DNA from: Alphaproteobacteria bacterium
Lineage (GTDB): Bacteria > Pseudomonadota > Alphaproteobacteria > Bin65
Length of the DNA stretch: 64,000 bases
Assembly: GCA_021776685.1 (NCBI GenBank)
Contig: JAJFFJ010000043.1
Location: 238,848-302,847, forward strand
Reading direction: 5' to 3'
Shown here one piece after another: positions 32,512 to 41,021 of the stretch. The number at the start of each line of letters is the position of its first letter. Position 1 is the stretch's first letter. The notes below the pieces were generated by a model. It made no database searches and was not told the DNA's origin. It saw nothing but the letters and a program-made list of their open reading frames with translations. Both the position numbers and the translations under genes were made by a program.

Positions 32512-33708
32512 ATGACTTCGTTTCTTCCATATGGACGGCAGACTGTTGACGAGGCCGATGTCGCGGCCGTTGTCGACGTCCTGCGCGGCGATTGGCTGAC
32601 GACCGGACCGGCGATTGAAGCCTTTGAAACGGATTTCGCCGCCGCGACCGGCGCGGTGCACGCCGTCGCCTGCGCGAATGGAACCGCGGCGCTCCATCTT
32701 GCCGCACTGGCCTTGGGACTCGGTCCAGATGACAGGGTTGTGGTTCCCGCTGTCACGTTTCTGGCGACGGCGAACGCTGCCCGTTACGTCGGCGCGGAGG
32801 TAGTCTTCGCCGACGTCGATCCCGATACAGGCCTGATGACGCCGGATATGCTTTCGGCTGCGCTCGATCGTGCCGACGGGACCGTTCGTGCCGTATTCCC
32901 GGTGCACCTAGCGGGCCAGTGCGAGGATATTGACGCGCTAGGCAAGATCGCTGCCGACGTCGGAGCGGTGATGGTCGAGGATGCCTGCCATGGCATTGGT
33001 GGCCGCGACCGCGCCGGGCGCCGGGTTGGAAGCTGTGCGATCGGCGCAATGGCGACTTTTTCCCTGCATCCGGTCAAGACCATCGCCGCGGGTGAAGGCG
33101 GGGTCGTCACAACCAATGACGACGACATCGCCACGATGTTGCGGCGGTTGCGCAACCACGGGATGGTCCGATCCGACTTCCGCGTTCTCGATCAGGCGTT
33201 CGATCCTGCCGGACAGCCCAATCCTTGGTACTATGAGATGCCCGAACCTGGCTTCAATTACCGCATGTCGGATATCCACGCCGCGCTGGCGCGCAGTCAA
33301 TTGAGCAAGCTCGATGCCTTCGTAGATCGCCGGCGCGCGCTCGTTGAGCTCTATGATTCGCTTATGGCGCCTTTGGCGCCGGCAATCCGGCCAAGTGCGC
33401 GCACCGAGGGCGCGACTGCCTGGCACCTGTATGTCGCTCTGATCGATTTTAAGGCGCTTGGGATCGACCGCGCGACGGTGATGCGTCGACTCGCGGACCA
33501 AGATGTGGGAACCCAGGTGCACTATCTGCCCCTGAACCGTCAGCCCTACTACATCGACCGTTATGGAACCCAGAGCATGCCGGGGGCGGACGGTTGGTAT
33601 GACCGGGCACTGAGCCTGCCGCTGTTTCCGGCAATGGCGGACGCCGATGTGCACCGAGTCGTTTCGGCGCTTCACAAAGCCTGTTTCGGCGGTGACGCGG
33701 AGCTGTGA
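32512..33708 (+). CDS. pseC: UDP-4-amino-4,6-dideoxy-N-acetyl-beta-L-altrosamine transaminase, PseC
   Basis: With the ATG at 32512 the protein has 398 residues and starts SFLPYGRQTVDEADV, the usual PseC opening. An in-frame ATG at 32479 would overlap pseB by 20 bp. It is a DegT-family PLP enzyme with the lysine at K189 (FSLHPVKTIAAGEGG) and Asp in MVEDACHGIGG. PseC transfers an amino group to C4 of the PseB product. The C-terminal GTQVHYLPLNRQPYY matches PseC-type active-site loops. Confidence 0.91.
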   Translation: MTSFLPYGRQTVDEADVAAVVDVLRGDWLTTGPAIEAFETDFAAATGAVHAVACANGTAALHLAALALGLGPDDRVVVPAVTFLATANAARYVGAEVVFADVDPDTGLMTPDMLSAALDRADGTVRAVFPVHLAGQCEDIDALGKIAADVGAVMVEDACHGIGGRDRAGRRVGSCAIGAMATFSLHPVKTIAAGEGGVVTTNDDDIATMLRRLRNHGMVRSDFRVLDQAFDPAGQPNPWYYEMPEPGFNYRMSDIHAALARSQLSKLDAFVDRRRALVELYDSLMAPLAPAIRPSARTEGATAWHLYVALIDFKALGIDRATVMRRLADQDVGTQVHYLPLNRQPYYIDRYGTQSMPGADGWYDRALSLPLFPAMADADVHRVVSALHKACFGGDAEL

Positions 33709-33736
33709 CAGTGTTCGTAGCGACACCAGTATCGCC

Positions 33737-34294
33737 ATGTCAGGTGGTCGGACCTTGCGACACGCTGCGACGCTGACCGACGCCGACTTGGTTTTGGCAC
33801 CGATGGACGTTGACGACGTTAGCCAAGACTATGTCGATTGGCTCAACGATCCAGAGGTCGTTGCTCAAACGGAGCAAGCCGGGGCGCGTCATACGATTGA
33901 CTCCGTGCAAGCCTATGTCGATTCCACGTTGCGGGCCCCGGATGCGGCTATGTGGAGGATTCTGCTGTCGGGCACCCATGTCGGTAATGTCCGGCTGTCC
34001 AGCATCAACAGGGTGCACCGGCGGGCCGGTCTTGGCCTGATCATCGGTGCCGGCGACGCACGCAGAAAGGGGCTCGGTCCCCGGGCAATCGAGCTGGCAA
34101 CTGCGCATGCATTCCGTGGACTTGAGCTAAACAAGGTATTCGCTGGCATGTTCGCGTCGAACGAAGCAAGCCGGCGGGCGTTCGAAAAAGCCGGGTATGT
34201 TATCGAAGCGACCTTGCAGCGCCACGCTTGGCACGAGGGCAATTTCGTCGACGTTCATATGATGGCGCGGTTTTGCCCACCGGAGTCGGCGTGA
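33737..34294 (+). CDS. pseH: GNAT acetyltransferase, probable PseH
   Basis: The 185-residue GNAT protein contains DYVDWLNDPEVVAQTEQ, HVGNVRLSSINRVHRRAGLGLIIG, a shortened acetyl-CoA loop RRKGLGPRAIELATAHAF, and NKVFAGMFASNEASRRAFEKAGYVIE. Position between pseC and pseG makes 4-N-acetylation of the altrosamine intermediate the likely reaction. The frame opens at 33647 inside pseC, but the ATG at 33737 gives a normal N terminus. Its stop overlaps the pseG start by one base (TGATG). Confidence 0.82.
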   Translation: MSGGRTLRHAATLTDADLVLAPMDVDDVSQDYVDWLNDPEVVAQTEQAGARHTIDSVQAYVDSTLRAPDAAMWRILLSGTHVGNVRLSSINRVHRRAGLGLIIGAGDARRKGLGPRAIELATAHAFRGLELNKVFAGMFASNEASRRAFEKAGYVIEATLQRHAWHEGNFVDVHMMARFCPPESA

Positions 34295-35277
34295 TGGCCG
34301 AAAGCTGGCTGTTCCGCGTTGCCTCCCGTCCCGAATTCGGCGGCGGGCATGTGAAACGTTGCCTTGTCCTGGCAGCCGCGATGGGGCCGTCCACTTCGGT
34401 GCGTTTCTTGCTCGATTCCGGGGGTGAGGCGTGGGCTCCCACCGTTACAAAGGCCGGGCACGCGGTTTCGTTGGACGGTGACTGGCCTCGGTCCTCCATC
34501 GACGGCGTTGTGCTGGACCACCACGACACCGAGGCAGCCGATGTAGAACCATGGCGCAGTATAGCGCGCCGGGTGGTTGCATTTCGAGACGGCGGCCGAC
34601 CCGTCCCGGGAGCTGATATTGAGATATGCCAGTGGGAGTCGCGGGGCCGTGATCCGGAGGGCCGCCTCCTCCGTGGTCTGGACTATGCGATAGTCGACCG
34701 TTCCTATATCGCGATTTCGAAGACGCCTATCAAGGACCTCCCAGAGCGGGTATTGGTCGCCTTCGGCTATCGCGATTCGCCCGACGCGACTGCGCATGTG
34801 CTTGAGGCGCTTGATCGGCTCGGCGCCCAGTGGAACCCGACGGTCACCGTTGCTCTGGGTGCGAATGCGCCCAACCTGAAGCACGTCGAAGCGGCATGTG
34901 ACCGGCTTGGCACGCGGGCGATGCTAGTGGTTGACTCGGTTGGCCTCCAGAATTTGATCTCGGATTGCGACTTCGCCGTCGGTGCTGGTGGGGTGTCCGC
35001 AGTGGAGCGGGCCGCGGCGGGCCGGCCATCGTTGACAATCGCCCTGAATGCTTTGCAGGTCCCTGCCTCTAGGGCATTGGCGCAGGCGGGGGCGACGGCG
35101 GATTGTGGTCTGCTCGCGTCACTTTCGGCTGAGAAACTCGATACGGCGCTGATGTCGCTCGCCAGGGACAGAAGCGCGCGCGCGTCAATGGCCAGGTCCG
35201 GTCGCCGGGTCGTCGATGGACGCGGGGCGGAGCGGGTCGCGCAACGCTTGCTCCAGCAAGCGGCGGTCGGCGGATGA
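34294..35277 (+). CDS. pseG: UDP-2,4-diacetamido-2,4,6-trideoxy-beta-L-altropyranose hydrolase, PseG
   Basis: The 327-residue protein starts FRVASRPEFGGGHVKRCLVLA, which contains the GHxxRC site with the catalytic His of PseG, and has the nucleotide-binding AVGAGGVSAVERAAAGRPSLTIAL near residue 235. PseG removes UDP from the diacetamido-altrose. The usual GLGH is GGGH and the GAGGSTSWER motif reads GAGGVSAVER, so it is somewhat diverged. The product should feed a PEP-dependent synthase, but no typical pseI follows. Confidence 0.85.
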   Translation: MAESWLFRVASRPEFGGGHVKRCLVLAAAMGPSTSVRFLLDSGGEAWAPTVTKAGHAVSLDGDWPRSSIDGVVLDHHDTEAADVEPWRSIARRVVAFRDGGRPVPGADIEICQWESRGRDPEGRLLRGLDYAIVDRSYIAISKTPIKDLPERVLVAFGYRDSPDATAHVLEALDRLGAQWNPTVTVALGANAPNLKHVEAACDRLGTRAMLVVDSVGLQNLISDCDFAVGAGGVSAVERAAAGRPSLTIALNALQVPASRALAQAGATADCGLLASLSAEKLDTALMSLARDRSARASMARSGRRVVDGRGAERVAQRLLQQAAVGG

Positions 35278-37145
35278 GCGTTCCCCTGTCGGAAATTCCC
35301 GTCGCATATTGCGACAGCCTAGAGGCTCTGCGGCAGGCATGGAAAGAAGGCCTGCCGAGAGACGCCCGAATCCGGACGGCGTCGCCGGCGGTCCACAGTG
35401 CGGGCATCAATACGGTTGAGTCACTCGAAGCGGCGCCTCGGAAAATCGACCTGTCCGAATATTGGGAGGGCGGTTCTGATCTGACCCGCGAGGCGTTTCA
35501 GGCGCTATCCGGCCAAGTTGACACGGCTGAGATCGCGCTTCTTGGTGCGCGGTCGATGCTCTTCGTGCATCGGGCGCTGCAGAAGGCTACGCGCCTTGAT
35601 GCCGACGATTTTACACAGCCGCGCGCGGCGCTGTTGGTCGACGCTCCGTCGACTCAGCTCGACGCGCTGCTCAACGGGCCGTGGCCGGCTTTCTTTGTTG
35701 AGCACGAGCGCTATGCGGAACGCCGCTACGCGGTTCATCTCGCGCCCCAGCCGGAGGTAGTCGCTCCCCCCCTTCGGCTTAAGCTTCGACAGATTGACCT
35801 GCCGCGGCTGTTCTATTTCGCCGGGATACGCCTGAAAGGGAGACTTGCCGCACTCACAGGCCGACGCGCCCTGATTTTCCGCGAGAATGAACTGGTCGAG
35901 GATGTCGTCTGCTCTCTAATGCGCCACGGCTACACGCCGCTGCGCCTCGACAACGTGAATACCGTCGCCGACGCGGAACCAAAGCTGCTCGACCGCGCCG
36001 AAGCCGTTCTGCGGCCCACGATCGACCGCTTTCTTGATCGCTGGTTCGTTCGGGAAGTCCACGGCGCAGCTCGGCGAATGGTGCGGACGGAAATGTCCCG
36101 CTTCCTCGGCACCCACGCCGCGACTCGCGTTGCTTGGCGCGGTCAATTGCGCGGACTGAGAACCCGACGGACCGTTCTGGTCACGAACTTCCCCGGAGGT
36201 CCGGAAGGTGTTTCGCTCGCGGAAACCTGCCGGGAGATGGGCATTTCTTTCATCGTTGCCCAGCACGGCGTCACGCGCGAGATCAGCGATACGCACCGGC
36301 CCATCGAGGTTTACTTCGAGAACGGCACATCCGACCTGTTCCTGACTTTCAACCAGCGGGCTCAGGAACTGACGGAGGCTTCCCCGTTTGCCAGGGGCCA
36401 TGTTCGCACCGTGGGGTTGCCGAGGGCCTATCGACGGCTGTCCCGCCGCCAGGGACAGAACAGGGACTTCCCTATCCTTTACATTTCCACAGCCCTGATG
36501 AAGGGCAACGTCAACCTCGCGACCGGCGGCGCCAGCGACATCGACCGAGTGGTGCGCGAACGTGCGATCGTCAACAACGTGCTGGCACACCTTCCGCAGA
36601 AGGTCCTCTACAAGACTTATCCGTCGCGGGACCGCTACGTCGATACCGATCCCCTGTATGATGACCTGGAGCGGCATGCCAACGTTGGCGTGTTCCGGCA
36701 CAATGTGGACCTCAGGTATTTCATCCGAGAACACCAGGTTCTCATCGCTTCCCGGGCAACCAGTACGATCGGGTGGTGCCTGATGGCGGATCGGCCTCTC
36801 GTATTCATTAATTTTCCCGATGACTCGCCGCTTTCACCGGACGCACGGGCGGCATTCGAGGCAGGCGTGTTTGTCTTCGATTGGACGAGCTCGGACATGC
36901 TGGACGATCTGCGCGCATTTCTGTCGCGGCCGATCGAGATGATTCGCGCAGACTGGCAGGCGAAGGCTCGGAAGCGCGAACAGCTGATCCGGGACTTCAT
37001 AACGCCCTATCGCAGCGGCGCTGGCCGGCGTGGCGCGGCAGCCGTTCTCGAAGCATCAAGCAATGGTGGCGGAAGGGACGGCCCGGCCTGTCACAAACCG
37101 CAGCCCAATCGCGCCTCTTTGGAGGCCAATCAATGGACGAAATGA
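35274..37145 (+). CDS. Unrecognised 623-residue protein, possibly a GT-B surface-glycan transferase
   Basis: I do not recognise this protein. It has no signal peptide or clear membrane segment. The C-terminal 330 residues alternate in a GT-B-like way (VLVTNFPGGPEGVSLAETCREMGISFIVAQHGV, VLYKTYPSRDRYVDTD, VLIASRATSTIGWCLMADRPLVFINFPDD), recalling CDP-glycerol/capsule-type transferases. The N-terminal half is rich in Arg and Leu. It overlaps pseG by 4 bp and is followed 1 bp later by an oxygenase, so it belongs to the glycan operon. A nonulosonate transferase role is a guess. Confidence 0.55.
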   Translation: MSVPLSEIPVAYCDSLEALRQAWKEGLPRDARIRTASPAVHSAGINTVESLEAAPRKIDLSEYWEGGSDLTREAFQALSGQVDTAEIALLGARSMLFVHRALQKATRLDADDFTQPRAALLVDAPSTQLDALLNGPWPAFFVEHERYAERRYAVHLAPQPEVVAPPLRLKLRQIDLPRLFYFAGIRLKGRLAALTGRRALIFRENELVEDVVCSLMRHGYTPLRLDNVNTVADAEPKLLDRAEAVLRPTIDRFLDRWFVREVHGAARRMVRTEMSRFLGTHAATRVAWRGQLRGLRTRRTVLVTNFPGGPEGVSLAETCREMGISFIVAQHGVTREISDTHRPIEVYFENGTSDLFLTFNQRAQELTEASPFARGHVRTVGLPRAYRRLSRRQGQNRDFPILYISTALMKGNVNLATGGASDIDRVVRERAIVNNVLAHLPQKVLYKTYPSRDRYVDTDPLYDDLERHANVGVFRHNVDLRYFIREHQVLIASRATSTIGWCLMADRPLVFINFPDDSPLSPDARAAFEAGVFVFDWTSSDMLDDLRAFLSRPIEMIRADWQAKARKREQLIRDFITPYRSGAGRRGAAAVLEASSNGGGRDGPACHKPQPNRASLEANQWTK

Positions 37146-37146
37146 G

Positions 37147-37956
37147 ATGGTGATCGACCCAAACACTGTCATGGCGACCCTGCGTGCCGACGGACTGGCT
37201 GTTGTTCCCGGCGTTCTGGACATCGCTACCTGCAGCGACGTTGTCGCCCGGCTGGAGGACGTCCTGGTACGGCGCAGTGAGCAGGGAATGTTTTGCGGAA
37301 ATGCCGAGTATCAGGTCCTCTACAACTACTTTATGGAGGACCGGGCGCTCTTGCCGCTCATCGCACCGGATATCGTCGACCAGGTGATGAAGGCGGCAAT
37401 CGATGACGACTATGTCCTGATTTCACCGAGTGCGCGAAACCGGCAAAGAAGGACGGATTTTCAGGCTACAAGCGCCACCTCAGGAATCGGGTGGCACATC
37501 GATTCTCGCCGGGTTGGTGGCATGGATCCGGTTGTTTTGCGTCCGAGCCCGATATTTTTCGCAATTGTGGTCCTTGACCCGCTGGGGCCAAAGAATGGGG
37601 CAACCGAGTACCTGGTGGGGTCTCACCTGCGCTACGAGCGACCGCCTGACCGGGACGCAAAGCATGAGGACCGGCGTGTGCTGGAAGCTGAACCTGGTAC
37701 GATCGTGTTTATGGATTCAGCTTTATGGCATCGCGTTGGACCGCCATCCACGGAGCGACGGTGGACTTTGTTCAACATGTATGGCCCTTGGTTCATGAAG
37801 CCATATTTTGATTTTTCGACCATGTTTTCTTCTGATGAGGCGGATCGCATGCCGCCCAAATATCAGCAACTTCTTCACTACGACTCACGACCGCCGCGGG
37901 ACCACACCGAAAGCACAATCACCTTGCGACGTGTGCGGGAAGCGGAAGGCCTGTGA
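37147..37956 (+). CDS. Phytanoyl-CoA dioxygenase (PhyH)-family Fe(II)/2-oxoglutarate oxygenase
   Basis: The 269-residue protein has the metal triad H117/D119 (GWHIDSR) and H195 (ALWHRVG) plus an Arg in ERRWTLFNMYG for 2-oxoglutarate. The ATG at 37147, right after the previous stop, gives the usual N terminus; the frame is open further upstream within the preceding gene. PhyH enzymes hydroxylate many small molecules. In this locus a hydroxylation or oxidative modification of the glycan or its precursor is likely. The substrate cannot be read. Confidence 0.84.
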   Translation: MVIDPNTVMATLRADGLAVVPGVLDIATCSDVVARLEDVLVRRSEQGMFCGNAEYQVLYNYFMEDRALLPLIAPDIVDQVMKAAIDDDYVLISPSARNRQRRTDFQATSATSGIGWHIDSRRVGGMDPVVLRPSPIFFAIVVLDPLGPKNGATEYLVGSHLRYERPPDRDAKHEDRRVLEAEPGTIVFMDSALWHRVGPPSTERRWTLFNMYGPWFMKPYFDFSTMFSSDEADRMPPKYQQLLHYDSRPPRDHTESTITLRRVREAEGL

Positions 37957-38723
37957 TGTCGGAGAAGCCCGTTTCCGCCAGTGAGGTGCCGGACGGTACC
38001 CGGGGGGGGGATCCAGCCCTGACGGAGAACATCCGGCGGAATTCGCTCCGCTCATATCAACAAAACCGACTGTCGAAGTTGGGCAATGACGCGGGCACCC
38101 AGCATCGCCTGAAGCGGCGCGTTTTCGAAACCTTTGATGCATTGCTTCGACATCTCGAACGGCCCGGCTTGACCGCCGGCCAAGTACTCATAGACCTTGG
38201 TGCCGGTGATGGCGCTTTTGCAAAGGTTGCAGCGGATGCCGGACTAGATGCGACCGGCTTGGATGCGAGTGATGGGATCGATCTGGAATCGGATCAACTT
38301 CCGTTGGAAGATCATTCGGTAGACATTGTCACCGGCATTTCGGTGATTGAGCATGTTCGGGATCCGTCCGTTATGCTCGCGGAAACCCGTAGAGTGCTGC
38401 GACCGGGTGGCTCCATCATTCTCGTCACCCCGAATTGGCAATATAGCCAGCACGATTTCTACGATGATCCGACGCACGTACATCCGTACACGCCTGTTTC
38501 AATCGCAGCGGCTCTGCAGAACAACGGTTTCGAACAGGTCTATGTCGGGCCGTGGGTGGTCAAGAAACCAGCGTGGCTTTGGGCATTGTCGTGGCGGTTT
38601 TTCTATGCCCGGTGGTTCCTACCGTTTCGCGGTGACGCGCCCCGGTGGATCCCTGGTATTCTCAAGGGGAAAAGCCGTTCACTCCTGGCGACGGCGGTCG
38701 CTCCCCTTGCGGAGCTGGACTAA
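37956..38723 (+). CDS. Class I SAM-dependent methyltransferase with a poly-G tract
   Basis: The 255-residue protein has the SAM-binding LIDLGAGDGAFAKVA (about residues 73-87), VTGISVIEHVRDP and RVLRPGGSIILVTPNW, then YDDPTHVHPYTP and a hydrophobic aromatic-rich C-terminal segment that may touch the membrane. Its ATG overlaps the oxygenase stop by one base. A run of nine G near codon 16 would shift the frame if it changed length. A sugar O- or N-methylation is likely; the substrate is unknown. Confidence 0.8.
   Translation: MSEKPVSASEVPDGTRGGDPALTENIRRNSLRSYQQNRLSKLGNDAGTQHRLKRRVFETFDALLRHLERPGLTAGQVLIDLGAGDGAFAKVAADAGLDATGLDASDGIDLESDQLPLEDHSVDIVTGISVIEHVRDPSVMLAETRRVLRPGGSIILVTPNWQYSQHDFYDDPTHVHPYTPVSIAAALQNNGFEQVYVGPWVVKKPAWLWALSWRFFYARWFLPFRGDAPRWIPGILKGKSRSLLATAVAPLAELD
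38002..38010 (+). repeat. Run of nine G inside the methyltransferase gene
   Basis: Nine consecutive G follow ACCC about 46 bases after the start codon, encoding Arg-Gly-Gly in the present frame. The gene reads full length with nine. Loss or gain of one G would end translation early. Tracts of this length switch surface-glycan genes on and off in Campylobacter. I noticed no equally long homopolymer in the neighbouring glycan genes. Confidence 0.75.
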
Positions 38724-38877
38724 TTCCAACCGGAATTTTCGGTGAGAATAGAGCTGCGAAGGCAACGTAAATGCTTGGCATAACATTGGGTTATTTGCGA
38801 GCGAGAATGTCGGAAAAGACAAAATCGAACGCGATCAGATCAGGGACTTTTTTTGTCCCATCAGCCTTGCCAGAAGG

Positions 38878-39957
38878 ATGCAAAATGAATTGGGGAATAC
38901 CCGTTCGATCGCGAAAAACATGATGCCAGATGGATCCTTTCAAATTGGATCAAGTCGCATCGGTCCAGGTGGCCCGGTGTGGATCATCGCCGAAATCGGC
39001 ATCAATCACGGTGGCGATGAGGCTCGTTGTGCCAAGCTGATTGATGCCGCGGCCGACAGTGGTGCGGATGCGGTTAAATTGCAGACGGTCACACCGGAAG
39101 AGAGCTACCACCCGGACACCGAGAGCTATGGTTTGTTTTTAGATGCCGATCTTTCGGTCGAAGCTTTGCGTCGTTTGTCGGGGCAGGCTGCCGATAGAGG
39201 GATGGTGCTATTCTCAACGCCCGGCGACATCACTGCTCTACGCAAACTCCTCTCGGTCAATGTGCCAGTCATAAAAATTTCATCCGGCCTGCTGACAAAT
39301 CTGCCGTTGATTGCTGCTGCATCCAAGAGCGGATTGCCGCTTATTCTCTCGACAGGCATGGCTCATCTGAAGGAAGTCGAAACGGCTGTGTCGGTTGCCC
39401 GCACGAACGGAGCAACTGATATCGCCGTCCTTCAATGCACGTCCCTCTATCCGGCGCCTACTAACACGCTCAATTTAAGGGCAATGGAAACACTTCGCTC
39501 GGTCCTGGAAACTCCCGTCGGCTATTCTGACCACCATGTCGGTACTTTGGCCTGCGTCGCGGCGGTCGCGGCGGGAGCTTCCGTGATTGAGAAGCATTTC
39601 TCATTGAATCGCAGCGAGATGGGCGCCGATCACGCAATTTCCTCAGAGCCCGCTGAGTTTCGTGAAATGGTCGATTTGGTTCGGGAAGTTGAAGAAATGC
39701 GCGGGTCTCCGGTCAAGGAGCCGACCAGCGAAGAGGCCCGGTTCAGAGACGGGCGACATCGCCTTCTGGTTGCTTCCAGGGACATCGCTGCCGGTGAACG
39801 AATTGACGCCGCCGACATTTATCTGATGCGCATGCCGCACGGCACCTCCGCTTTGCCCGCAGGAGAACTACCGAACATCGTTGGAATGCGTGCGATCGCT
39901 GCAATTCCAAGGCTGACCGGTTTGACCCGCAAAATGCTGGATCACAACGATACCTAG
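38878..39957 (+). CDS. NeuB-family nonulosonate synthase, second and divergent copy
   Basis: The 359-residue protein has IIAEIGINHGGDE, VKLQTVTPEE, KISSGLLTNLPLI, LSTGMAHLKEV, VGYSDHHVG, EKHFSLNRSEMGADHAIS and a C-terminal SAF domain (LVASRDIAAGERID). SSGLLTNLPL and GYSDH resemble NeuB/LegI, whereas PseI has ASFEITDIPL- and GLSDH-type motifs. The GPDHKAS motif is changed to GADHAIS. It may serve the pseudaminic branch or make a third nonulosonate. The start at 38878 has AGAAGG directly against it; ATGs at 38920 and 38923 are alternatives. The surrounding DNA is less GC-rich than the rest. A 154-bp gap precedes it. Confidence 0.82.
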   Translation: MQNELGNTRSIAKNMMPDGSFQIGSSRIGPGGPVWIIAEIGINHGGDEARCAKLIDAAADSGADAVKLQTVTPEESYHPDTESYGLFLDADLSVEALRRLSGQAADRGMVLFSTPGDITALRKLLSVNVPVIKISSGLLTNLPLIAAASKSGLPLILSTGMAHLKEVETAVSVARTNGATDIAVLQCTSLYPAPTNTLNLRAMETLRSVLETPVGYSDHHVGTLACVAAVAAGASVIEKHFSLNRSEMGADHAISSEPAEFREMVDLVREVEEMRGSPVKEPTSEEARFRDGRHRLLVASRDIAAGERIDAADIYLMRMPHGTSALPAGELPNIVGMRAIAAIPRLTGLTRKMLDHNDT

Positions 39958-39960
39958 CGA

Positions 39961-41007
39961 ATGACTCGTATCCTGGTCACCGCAGTTGGTGGCGCGCTCG
40001 CGCCACTCAATATCCGGCTCCTGAAGGGCGGGCTGAGACATCCGGCCTGGGTGCTGGGGGTAGACGAGCGGGAGGATGCGACAGGTCGATATTTTTGCGA
40101 CAGGTTCGAGACAGTTCCGAATGGCGGATCTTCCAGCTACCCGGCGCGAATCAGATCGCTGATCGACACATACGAGATCGATGTTGTTTTGCCCTGGTCC
40201 GATGAGGAAGCGCTTGCTCTGGCTGAAAATCGGGAGATGCTCGAAAGCGGGTCTACTACTTTGGCATGCGCCAATTTCGAGACTCTAAAGACCATGAACG
40301 ACAAAGCTGCCAGCTATGAATTGCTGGCAGCTCACGGAATACGTACGCCCGCCTATGCTGTCGCCAGTAATTTTGAAGAGTTCGATGCCGCAATCGAGCG
40401 CTTGTCTGTTCGCGGCGACGGATTTGCGGTCAAACCATGTGCGAGCCGTGGAAATCGCGGCGTCATCCTCGTTCGTGACGACGTAGAAGGGCAAAGCCGC
40501 TATTCCGGCTCCCGCGAACTACATATGGACCACGCGACTTTCCTGGAAAAGTACCGGACGGAATACGCAGATGAATTTCCCCTGATAGTTTCAGAGCGCC
40601 TTTATCCACCAGCCTATGACATTGATGTTTTAGCCAAGGGAGGTGAGGTGCTTCGCGCAATGCCGCGGGAACGATTAAATCCTGCCGGTGTTCCGTTTAC
40701 GGGTGGGATTTTGAGGCCGACCGATGAACTTCTGGAACTTGCAAAGGATATAACGCGGGTCCTGGATCTAGATTGGCTCTATGACTACGACATCATGCGA
40801 TCGGCTGAGGGCGAAGCGGTCGTGCTGGAACTGAATCCTCGCCCATCGGGAAGCATCGCGGCGGCAATCATGGCAGGTGTGCCATTCTATGATGACCTGA
40901 TCTCGCTTCTGAATGGTGACCCGCTTCCGCCGGTTGAATTGCCGTCAAATGTCACGGTGGTGCCATACACCGATTGCCACACAGTGCCACTCGCAGAACT
41001 GCTTTAG
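39961..41007 (+). CDS. ATP-grasp ligase (first of two in the glycan locus)
   Basis: The 348-residue protein has the carbamoyl-phosphate-synthase-like ATP-grasp layout: N-terminal Rossmann-like domain (ILVTAVGGALAPLNIRLLK), central FAVKPCASRGNRGVILVRD for ATP binding, and C-terminal EAVVLELNPRPSGSIAAAI with the metal-binding Glu and Asn. Such enzymes join a carboxylate to an amine through an acyl-phosphate. It follows the NeuB-like synthase by 3 bp and precedes the SpsF-like gene. It could link an amino acid to an amino sugar, or amidate the nonulosonate carboxyl. The substrate is unknown. Confidence 0.8.
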   Translation: MTRILVTAVGGALAPLNIRLLKGGLRHPAWVLGVDEREDATGRYFCDRFETVPNGGSSSYPARIRSLIDTYEIDVVLPWSDEEALALAENREMLESGSTTLACANFETLKTMNDKAASYELLAAHGIRTPAYAVASNFEEFDAAIERLSVRGDGFAVKPCASRGNRGVILVRDDVEGQSRYSGSRELHMDHATFLEKYRTEYADEFPLIVSERLYPPAYDIDVLAKGGEVLRAMPRERLNPAGVPFTGGILRPTDELLELAKDITRVLDLDWLYDYDIMRSAEGEAVVLELNPRPSGSIAAAIMAGVPFYDDLISLLNGDPLPPVELPSNVTVVPYTDCHTVPLAELL

Positions 41008-41021
41008 AAATTGGTTGATTG

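Noticed and set aside
38843..38859. GGGAC-T7-GTCCC hairpin before the second NeuB-like gene as a terminator
   Set aside because: The T-run is the loop, not the tail, and the stem has only five pairs. Probably chance.
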